Below the pieces are notes generated by a model, which saw only the letters and a program-made list of their open reading frames with translations, had not been told where the DNA came from and made no database searches. Both the position numbers and the translations under genes were made by a program. From Promethearchaeota archaeon (GTDB taxonomy: Archaea; Asgardarchaeota; Lokiarchaeia; Sigynarchaeales; SOKP01), in NCBI GenBank assembly GCA_004524425.1, contig SDNN01000205.1:1-5203 (forward strand): a DNA stretch of 5,203 nt, read 5' to 3'. Positions 1-4,970 of the stretch are shown one piece after another; the first letter of the stretch is position 1; every line of letters starts with the position of its first letter.

Positions 1-732
1 TAATTCCATCAATTCCTCTTCTGTATATTCTTTTTCAATATCGGTTTTATAATCTTTATTGAAATAATTTTTAATGGGTTTAGGCATGAACCATGAAATA
101 GAGAAGATTATCGCATACACGATAGCCATGACGGCGGTAATACCAAAAATAGCAAGACTTATATGATCACTTGGATTACCCCAACGAATATTTTTGGGTT
201 GAAAAAACTCAGGAATTGAGTGTAAGCTTAATATAAATGAAGAGATTGCCAATAGTTTATATCTTGCTTTTATCCAAGGTTCGATATCTTGTTCCTTTAA
301 ACGTTCAAATGCTAAATAACAAGAATATGCCAGCCAATTGAAAACGAGAAAAACATAAGGTAAATCCAAGGAAACTCTGAGATAATAATAGATGTTTCTT
401 TTCACTTCAATAGGATAATATAAATGAAACATGATTATTTGAATTATCCCTAGAATTATGACAATTATTAATATAATATTTGCTTTTTTCATTTGACCCT
501 TGTAGAAGGTCATGTTTGTAAAAATGACAACAGAAATCAATCCAATGAATACAAAATATTCTTGAAAAATAGAACCCAAATTAAGAACGAAATTTCCAAT
601 GAATCCTATTGGAAATGCAATGGTGCCAATCCCTAATATGGCCATATTTTTTAACCTGTTTTGAAATGCTTTGTATAAGAAAAAGAGTCCAGTTAATATC
701 AGCATGAGTATAAAACCAAATAATAAAGACAT
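1..732 (-). CDS. Multi-pass membrane protein, C-terminus cut off by the window edge
   Basis: An open frame of 244 codons begins at the ATG at 732 and is still open at base 1. Hydrophobic segments lie near residues 2-20, 28-50, 58-74, 84-104, 122-142, 158-172 and 190-216, so about seven membrane helices are likely. An acidic, lysine-rich stretch (about 221-244) then begins what looks like a soluble tail continuing outside the window. The loop before helix 6 carries the polar motif EPWIKARYKL (151-160). I do not recognise a characterised family. The seven-helix layout with a trailing soluble part resembles sensor or receptor-like membrane proteins of Asgard archaea (inference). The ATG at 732 is the first standard start codon in this frame after a stop at 808-810. 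It lies 26 bases after the stop of the 93-residue gene upstream, with no obvious ribosome binding site, so the two are probably co-transcribed. An enzyme or transporter cannot be excluded. Confidence 0.85.
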   Translation of the reverse strand, partial: MSLLFGFILMLILTGLFFLYKAFQNRLKNMAILGIGTIAFPIGFIGNFVLNLGSIFQEYFVFIGLISVVIFTNMTFYKGQMKKANIILIIVIILGIIQIIMFHLYYPIEVKRNIYYYLRVSLDLPYVFLVFNWLAYSCYLAFERLKEQDIEPWIKARYKLLAISSFILSLHSIPEFFQPKNIRWGNPSDHISLAIFGITAVMAIVYAIIFSISWFMPKPIKNYFNKDYKTDIEKEYTEEELMEL

Positions 733-758
733 GAATATCCAGTAGAGTATTAAATATT

Positions 759-1040
759 CTATAAAGATACACCCGCCATGGTAATTAAGGATTGATTTAA
801 TGTCAATTCATTTAACAATTTATTAATGACATGGTCTTGATCATTAACTTTTAAATTAATTAATCTATTTTTTAGAGAATTTTTTAACACTAAAGACAAC
901 TCCTCATAGTTAAGTTGATTCAAGTCCTTAAATGGCCCTAATTCATCCTTTATTGATAATTTCAAAAGACCCCTTGCAGCAGGAGCACTGATATTAATTT
1001 GCTCAGCTAACTTGTTGCCTAAATATTTAATGATCTCCAT
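759..1040 (-). CDS. Small helical protein of unknown function (93 aa)
   Basis: This complete 93-residue frame runs from ATG to TAG. I do not recognise the family with confidence. It has no membrane segment, no cysteine and no metal motif. Regular spacing of Leu and Ile predicts four to five amphipathic helices. The most distinctive stretch is SAPAARGLLKLSIKDELGPF (residues 18-37), followed by an Asn/Leu-rich middle and a C-terminal NQSLITMAGVSL (82-93). The composition is that of a real folded protein, not a chance frame. It is the first gene of a unit with the seven-helix membrane protein 26 bases downstream, so a role as partner or regulator of that protein is possible (inference only). A TATA-like box lies about 40 bases upstream of the start, and an AGGT close to the ATG could be a weak ribosome binding site. 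Confidence 0.8.
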   Translation of the reverse strand: MEIIKYLGNKLAEQINISAPAARGLLKLSIKDELGPFKDLNQLNYEELSLVLKNSLKNRLINLKVNDQDHVINKLLNELTLNQSLITMAGVSL

Positions 1041-1057
1041 TAGGACCTAAATCTTTC
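1041..1057 (-). promoter_or_regulatory. Short 5' leader with weak Shine-Dalgarno-like AGGT
   Basis: Read on the minus strand, this leader ends in TTTAGGTCCTA just before the ATG of the 93-residue gene. AGGT matches part of the archaeal anti-Shine-Dalgarno complement but sits only about five bases from the start codon. Its upstream end is the predicted transcription start, taken as about 26 bases from the TATA box centre. It is weak evidence, but it agrees with the chosen start. Confidence 0.3.
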
Positions 1058-1078
1058 AGTTATTTTTCGTCTTATGTA

Positions 1079-1087
1079 TTTTTATAA
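1079..1087 (-). promoter_or_regulatory. TATA box for the small-protein/membrane-protein unit
   Basis: The minus strand reads TTATAAAAA here, a good match to the archaeal TATA element. With the usual spacing of about 26 bases, transcription would start near 1057, giving a leader of about 17 bases before the ATG at 1040. Confidence 0.5.
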
Positions 1088-1324
1088 TTATCAATCGATT
1101 TTCGCTTCAAGTGAAAAAAAAATTAATTTCTATTATATCATACAACTTTTTTAATTTAAATAATTTCCATTTGGACTATTAATCCAAAAGAAAGATGAAG
1201 TAAAATTGACTAATATTTTAAGTTATATACAAAAACTTCGTGAAATGTATGTTTGACGAACAAAAAAATATATTGAGATATTATGAATCAAGGAATAAGA
1301 ATAAGTTTTAAATACGTGCAGGTT

Positions 1325-1347
1325 AATGATTGATGATGTAAATCATT
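1325..1347. repeat. 7-bp inverted repeat just after the GNAT stop codon
   Basis: AATGATT (1325-1331) and AATCATT (1341-1347) are perfect complements separated by nine bases. They directly abut the TAG of the minus-strand acetyltransferase gene. The stem is AT-rich and no T-run follows it on the minus strand, so it is not a convincing terminator. It may be an mRNA 3'-end structure, a binding site, or chance in AT-rich DNA. Confidence 0.35.
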
Positions 1348-1869
1348 CTATTTTTCCAAATGTTTAGAAAAATAGAGAAGATCGATGAATTCTTCATTCT
1401 TTTTCATGAAACCCCTTCTAACCTTTCCAAATTCAGTAAATCCAAATTTTTTCAATACATTTATACTGGCCTCATTATCCTCAGCCACTTCTGCGATCAT
1501 TATCCTGATATTTCTTTTTCTTCTTGCCTCCTCTATTAGAGCATCCATTAATTTTGAACACACACCAATTTTTCTATAATCAACATGTACCAAATATCCA
1601 ATATTAACGATATGGCTTAATAATTCTTCAATACGAGGGAGCGCAAAAATATGACCAACGAGTTTATCTTTTAATGTCGCAATTAAATAGATAGTATTGG
1701 AAAACTGAGAGAAATGGTCAACAAAACCCATGCTTTCCTCTTTAGTAACTGGATTCATCCGAGCTAAAAAATGATTTTCACTTATACCCGAATTTAACAA
1801 CTCTAAATTTTGATCATAATACTCTGGAGTTAGAGGCTTTATTTTTAGTTGGTTTAAATTGAAATTCAT
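1348..1869 (-). CDS. GNAT-family N-acetyltransferase (173 aa)
   Basis: GNAT enzymes transfer an acetyl group from acetyl-CoA to an amine on a protein, amino acid, amino sugar or small molecule; this one is presumably cytoplasmic. The 173-residue length is normal for a single GNAT domain. Visible elements are the strand 4 and motif A region, YLVHVDYRKIGVCSKLMDAL (92-111), with the CoA pyrophosphate loop RKIGVC (99-104), and motif B, DNEASINVLKKFGF (131-144), where Asn132 and the terminal GF are family hallmarks. The last residue of the R/Q-x-x-G-x-G/A loop is Cys104 instead of Gly or Ala. The C-terminal part resembles the YhhY/RimI-type GNAT branch, but the substrate cannot be inferred. The gene starts 24 bases after the oxidoreductase stop, with no clear ribosome binding site, and is probably the second gene of that operon. 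Confidence 0.9.
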   Translation of the reverse strand: MNFNLNQLKIKPLTPEYYDQNLELLNSGISENHFLARMNPVTKEESMGFVDHFSQFSNTIYLIATLKDKLVGHIFALPRIEELLSHIVNIGYLVHVDYRKIGVCSKLMDALIEEARRKRNIRIMIAEVAEDNEASINVLKKFGFTEFGKVRRGFMKKNEEFIDLLYFSKHLEK

Positions 1870-1893
1870 TATTATTTACGACCCATATTGGAC

Positions 1894-3165
1894 TCATTCT
1901 TCAATGCAATCATCATAATTTAACCATTTATGTTCCAAACCTTGTTTAATACCTTTCTTCATGTCCCTCTTTTTTCTCATGTTATATTTTGTCATCATCT
2001 TCATTTCTACATCAGTCGGAGGTTCAACCACGCAAGATCCTGCTTCCTCATCTTTTGCTGTTATTTCCTCCCACAATACTTTCTTTTTCCGTTGATCCGA
2101 TATGTAAGGCATCTTTGCGAAAATGCACAAATTTTTTCCTTGCTCACCAGTATAAATCGGGTCACCTACTCCTTCTTTCATTACTTCAATGAATTGCTCT
2201 GTAGAATTGATAAATGAATATCTCCAATCCCTGGGTAGCTCCATTCCAAATTTCTTGACCTCTCCACCAGTATATACAATAATCGGAGGAAATTGAGGGG
2301 TTTTAGACAGAAAATTTCCGCCAGATGTACATTGATTTATCCACATCATTCCTTTTGTGCCAGAGATTTCAATGAACTCATCAATCCCATAATAATTAGA
2401 AGGATAATACACGTTTGATGCCCAAACAAATTCCATTGTGCCAAATTTTGGCGGATCATCTGGATTTTTCTTAGGATATCTCCAAATTATATTCACTGGA
2501 CAATCCACCATCCCCGTGAAATAATCAATCCAACTATAAACACTTTCCACTCTTTCTTGATCCATTAGCCATAAGGCTAAAGAGAATTTATGTTGTCCGT
2601 CATCAAAGATTTCCGGCCCCCCTCCACATCTGTCGAAATTAACGCGCCATAACCAAACTCTCATGTTTTCTGCTTCACTCCAGCTAGGCCCTCCCATCAA
2701 AATATTATTTATCCTAAAATTCAACGGCTCCCCAATGATGCCCTCATCTAATAATTCCTTTGCTCGCAAATATACGGGATAAAACCGAAAATTCTCAAAT
2801 AATTTTAATTTCACCTTCTCTTCCTTACATACTTTAATGATATGATTGCAGTTGCTAATGGTATTTGCTAGAGGTTTTTGGACAGAAATCCCAGGAACTT
2901 TTGCTTTAGCACAGTATTTCGCCATTGGATAATGTAAATCATGTGGAGTCAAAATTTCTACGATATCAAGATCTTCTCGATCTATCATTCGTTTATAGTC
3001 CGTGTAAATTGGTAAGGATTCCAGATTCCATTTTTTGAGCTTATTTCTAGCACATTTCATATCAATGTCGGAAACTGCGACTAATTCCGTATCTCGAGAA
3101 TATAAATACCCTAAAACGTTTAGATCGAAAATGGCTCCACAACCAATTATCCCCACTCTCAGCAT
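1894..3165 (-). CDS. Gfo/Idh/MocA-family NAD(P)-dependent oxidoreductase (423 aa)
   Basis: This cytoplasmic dehydrogenase or reductase family usually oxidises or reduces a hydroxyl of a sugar, inositol or related compound. The N-terminal Rossmann domain (about 1-125) has VGIIGCGAI (4-12) and ends strand 2 in VAVSDID, whose Asp33 suggests NAD(H) preference. The family EKP motif appears as QKP (96-98), keeping catalytic Lys97. The C-terminal domain (about 126-370) has GGGPEIFDDGQH (181-192), giving the family Asp188 and His192; the usual second Asp of HxxD is Ser195. At 423 residues it is longer than typical members (330-390). The extra length is partly an insert-rich domain two (150-180, 230-260) and a Lys/Met-rich tail (388-423). 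The ATG follows a TATA-like box by about 30 bases. The GNAT gene follows at 24 bases, suggesting a shared pathway, possibly sugar modification (inference). The exact substrate is unknown. Confidence 0.93.
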   Translation of the reverse strand: MLRVGIIGCGAIFDLNVLGYLYSRDTELVAVSDIDMKCARNKLKKWNLESLPIYTDYKRMIDREDLDIVEILTPHDLHYPMAKYCAKAKVPGISVQKPLANTISNCNHIIKVCKEEKVKLKLFENFRFYPVYLRAKELLDEGIIGEPLNFRINNILMGGPSWSEAENMRVWLWRVNFDRCGGGPEIFDDGQHKFSLALWLMDQERVESVYSWIDYFTGMVDCPVNIIWRYPKKNPDDPPKFGTMEFVWASNVYYPSNYYGIDEFIEISGTKGMMWINQCTSGGNFLSKTPQFPPIIVYTGGEVKKFGMELPRDWRYSFINSTEQFIEVMKEGVGDPIYTGEQGKNLCIFAKMPYISDQRKKKVLWEEITAKDEEAGSCVVEPPTDVEMKMMTKYNMRKKRDMKKGIKQGLEHKWLNYDDCIEE

Positions 3166-3195
3166 TTTAAAATTTAAGAAGTTTAATTATCAATA

Positions 3196-3205
3196 ATCTT
3201 TAAAA
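3196..3205 (-). promoter_or_regulatory. Possible TATA box of the oxidoreductase-GNAT operon
   Basis: The minus strand reads TTTTAAAGAT here, a fair TATA-like element. Usual spacing puts the transcription start near 3174, about nine bases before the ATG at 3165. Because everything nearby is AT-rich, this call rests mainly on position. Confidence 0.35.
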
Positions 3206-3216
3206 TGCATTCCCAT

Positions 3217-3258
3217 AAAAAAGCTTTACAAAATGTCTCGACCAAAAATAAAAAATAT
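3217..3258 (-). terminator. Oligo-T terminator after the second GNAT gene
   Basis: Read on the minus strand, three T-runs follow the TAA stop: T6 (3250-3255), T5 (3244-3248) and T6 (3217-3222). Archaeal RNA polymerase terminates at such oligo-T tracts without needing a hairpin. This fits separate transcription of this gene and the oxidoreductase operon downstream. Confidence 0.45.
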
Positions 3259-3873
3259 TTACTTAAAAGTTAGAAGGTGGTCGCCACTTGATCTATATTC
3301 TTCAAATCCTAAATTCTTAATGAATTTGTATGCCAGATCATTATCTTTGTAGACTTCACACCTTAATTCCTTGATTCCCCGCTCCTTAAAAAAATTCCAG
3401 CTTGCCAATCCTAATATTGTTCCTAGCCCCTTGTGTTGACATCGTGGTAAAACTCCTAACCCTGCGATGACTCCAATCTCTTTTTTATCCCCTTCCAAGT
3501 CTAAGAGAATAAATCCTACCTCAGAATTATCTACTTCTGCAATTAAAAACACGGTATCAGGATCTTCAAAGATTTTTATGAACTTGTCTTTACCAACCTC
3601 TCGAATAGGCATTTTTGAAGAATGCCAGGCTTGATTGTATAATTTCATTATATCATTTAGATCTTCTCTTTTTGCTTCACGTACGTCAGCATGAATATAT
3701 TCATGATCCACCTTATCTTTTAGAGAATTCTCAAATTTTTTTGTAATTTTCTCAACCGGAAGGCGCATTTGGATGTAACCAGAATGAGGATCAAAAAAAT
3801 CTCTTACTCCAGATGCGATATTTTGAAACATTTCTCTAATACTTAACTTTTTACTAGATTGTTTATCAGTCAT
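3259..3873 (-). CDS. GNAT-family N-acetyltransferase with N-terminal extension (204 aa)
   Basis: The GNAT domain covers about residues 62-204. Strand 4 and motif A read LGVLPRCQHKGLGTILG (139-155), with a textbook acetyl-CoA loop QHKGLG (146-151). Motif B is DNDLAYKFIKNLGF (177-190), with Asn178 and the closing GF. The predicted role is acetyl transfer to an amine, with an unknown acceptor. Ahead of the domain lie about 60 charged residues, including REMFQNIASGVRDFFDPHSG (13-32), which predict an amphipathic helix and match no domain I know. Internal Met codons 15 and 36 could be alternative starts, but the strong TATA box 26-35 bases upstream fits Met1 with a nearly leaderless mRNA, and the reading of the extension looks genuinely coding. 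The gene seems transcribed alone, ending in oligo-T tracts before the oxidoreductase promoter. It is only distantly similar to the other GNAT in this window. Confidence 0.9.
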   Translation of the reverse strand: MTDKQSSKKLSIREMFQNIASGVRDFFDPHSGYIQMRLPVEKITKKFENSLKDKVDHEYIHADVREAKREDLNDIMKLYNQAWHSSKMPIREVGKDKFIKIFEDPDTVFLIAEVDNSEVGFILLDLEGDKKEIGVIAGLGVLPRCQHKGLGTILGLASWNFFKERGIKELRCEVYKDNDLAYKFIKNLGFEEYRSSGDHLLTFK

Positions 3874-3898
3874 GATCGTGATTTATTATGAATTAAAT

Positions 3899-3908
3899 TA
3901 TATATAAA
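3899..3908 (-). promoter_or_regulatory. Strong TATA box for the second GNAT gene
   Basis: The minus strand reads TTTATATATA, the best TATA element in the window. Its centre is about 30 bases from the ATG at 3873, so the predicted transcription start is only a few bases before the start codon, giving a leaderless or nearly leaderless mRNA. The core TATATA is symmetric, so it might also direct plus-strand transcription. Confidence 0.6.
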
Positions 3909-3939
3909 TTTTAATTATCAAATAAAATGACAAAAAAGA

Positions 3940-4011
3940 ATGCCTTTAAAGTATTTTTTAAGAATGAATAAGGAACTTTCTATAGATAATTTACTAAAGC
4001 TTCAAGAATAA
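3940..4011 (+). CDS. Possible 23-residue small ORF in the divergent intergenic region
   Basis: ATG at 3940 to TAA at 4009-4011 encodes MPLKYFLRMNKELSIDNLLK plus LQE, a composition that looks like a helix-forming peptide. The start lies about 36 bases from the centre of the symmetric TATATA element, so a plus-strand transcript starting near 3930 is conceivable. A frame this short can easily arise by chance, and no ribosome binding site is seen. It is listed as a candidate only. Confidence 0.12.
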   Translation: MPLKYFLRMNKELSIDNLLKLQE

Positions 4012-4100
4012 AAACGTTCAAAATTACAAGTTCGAATGGTTTTAATATAATTCACAAAACTTTATCACAAATAATTAATGATACGTGGGATTAATTTTTT

Positions 4101-4109
4101 AATTAAAAG
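4101..4109 (+). promoter_or_regulatory. Possible TATA box of the polyprenol kinase gene
   Basis: AATTAAAAG, preceded by a T-run, could be a degenerate TATA element. The predicted start would fall near 4130, giving a leader of about 20 bases before the ATG at 4151. Other AT-rich stretches are equally possible. Confidence 0.25.
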
Positions 4110-4150
4110 TTATTTCTCGCAATTATCACATATTTTACGTGCTTTAGAAA

Positions 4151-4903
4151 ATGAGTTATATTGAAGAGTATTTGTTACACGATATTTTGCTTTTACTTTT
4201 GACATATGCCTATGTTATGATTACGATCCTCATTCCAGTGCAATTAAAGAAACGGGATAAAATATCTAAGTTCGCTGCGCGGAAAACAGTTCATCTTTTA
4301 GCTGGTTTAAGCGTTTTATCGACGCCATTTTTTGTGTGGCCATACTGGGCAGTAATTATCGCGGGATCTCTTACAGTACTTGTCTTTTTTAGTAGCAAGG
4401 AAAGTAAAATTAAACAACTTAAAGATTTATATGAATCCATAGGGGAAGAAGAGGAGGAAAAGGTCGGATATCTTCAAGGACCTTTCCATTATTGCATATC
4501 AATTCTGATCCTGGTAACCATTTTTGTTGTTTTTGCTCCTCATCAATTATATTTTCCGATTGCTGGCATCTTAATCATGATAATCGCAGACACCTTAGCT
4601 TCAGTAATCGGTAAGCGATTTGGGAGAAATCACCTGAAATTACGTTGGACAAGTCGAAGAACTCTAGAAGGATCATTAACGATGTTCATTGTTTCATTTT
4701 TGTTGGCGTTAGGCTCATTCTATTACTTTGGGATGTGCATTCCTTTAACTCAGATACACTTAGATTGGGATAAGATTTTCATTTATTCTCTGGTCACTGG
4801 TATATTAGCCACTTTTATTGAACTGTTATCACCTTCTACTTGGGATGATTTAACCGTACCACTTGGTACCACCGCAATAATTTTTCTTTTAACCCTAATT
4901 TAA
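4151..4903 (+). CDS. CTP-dependent polyprenol/dolichol kinase family membrane protein (SEC59/DGK1/VTE5-like, 250 aa)
   Basis: Members of this family are integral membrane enzymes that use CTP to phosphorylate lipid alcohols such as dolichol, phytol, geranylgeraniol or diacylglycerol; related proteins are cytidylyltransferases. Hallmarks present are ARKTVHLLAG (43-52), GYLQGPFHY (106-114), DTLASVIGKRFGR (147-159) with Asp147, Gly154 and Gly158, RTLEGS (170-175), and a C-terminal block from Glu224 to WDDLTVPLG (231-239). The family usually has DN in that block; here it is DD. Seven to eight hydrophobic segments span the protein. A very acidic cytosolic loop (Glu99-Glu103) precedes the GYLQG motif. 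The length of 250 is normal for a prokaryotic member. An in-frame TAG sits at 4145-4147, just before the ATG, so the start is secure. The geranylgeranyl reductase homologue 67 bases downstream supports an isoprenoid substrate (inference). A cytidylyltransferase activity remains possible. Confidence 0.85.
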   Translation: MSYIEEYLLHDILLLLLTYAYVMITILIPVQLKKRDKISKFAARKTVHLLAGLSVLSTPFFVWPYWAVIIAGSLTVLVFFSSKESKIKQLKDLYESIGEEEEEKVGYLQGPFHYCISILILVTIFVVFAPHQLYFPIAGILIMIIADTLASVIGKRFGRNHLKLRWTSRRTLEGSLTMFIVSFLLALGSFYYFGMCIPLTQIHLDWDKIFIYSLVTGILATFIELLSPSTWDDLTVPLGTTAIIFLLTLI

Positions 4904-4930
4904 TTCATTTAAAATTTTTTCCATTTTTTT
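4904..4930 (+). terminator. Oligo-T tracts after the polyprenol kinase gene
   Basis: T6 (4915-4920) and T7 (4924-4930) follow the TAA stop directly. They are typical archaeal termination signals, though incomplete termination would still allow read-through into the reductase gene. Confidence 0.4.
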
Positions 4931-4937
4931 ATTAAAC
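4926..4937 (+). promoter_or_regulatory. Possible TATA box of the geranylgeranyl reductase gene
   Basis: TTTTTATTAAAC overlaps the end of the T-tract. The usual spacing predicts transcription from near 4958, about 12 bases before the ATG at 4971. The element is weak, but its position is consistent with its own promoter. Confidence 0.3.
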
Positions 4938-4970
4938 TACGATTAATCGGAAGATCGAATAAATAATACC

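Larger units (their letters stand above)
1041..1347. other. Non-coding gap between two minus-strand genes
   Basis: This stretch of about 300 bases is very AT-rich and has no open frame worth calling. The longest plus-strand one I checked encodes 16 residues (1283-1333). Its left part holds the promoter of the small-protein unit, and its right part holds a short inverted repeat just after the acetyltransferase stop codon. I see no RNA gene, and only weak short repeats in the middle part, such as TTCGT/ACGAA around 1237-1260. Confidence 0.6.

Noticed and set aside
581..772. A 63-codon minus-strand frame beginning with GTG
   Set aside because: It lies out of frame within the membrane protein gene and overlaps the end of the 93-residue gene. 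The other frame has far better membrane-protein character and stays open to the window edge.
1283..1333. A 16-residue plus-strand frame in the 1041-1347 gap
   Set aside because: It is very short, has no promoter or ribosome binding site, and overlaps the inverted repeat after the GNAT gene.
1325..1347. TGATGA resembling a C box of a C/D guide RNA
   Set aside because: The base before it is not a purine, and no D box (CTGA) occurs at a suitable distance.
1385..1579. A 64-codon plus-strand frame
   Set aside because: It is antisense to the GNAT gene, whose motifs are clear, and has no recognisable content of its own.
1930..2217. Two overlapping plus-strand frames
   Set aside because: Both are antisense to the lysine-rich C-terminal part of the oxidoreductase; the Phe/Leu/Ser-rich composition is the expected mirror of Lys/Glu codons.
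4020..4045. GTTCGAAT resembling a tRNA T-loop
   Set aside because: The flanking bases do not form the five-base-pair T-stem, and no acceptor or anticodon arm can be found upstream.
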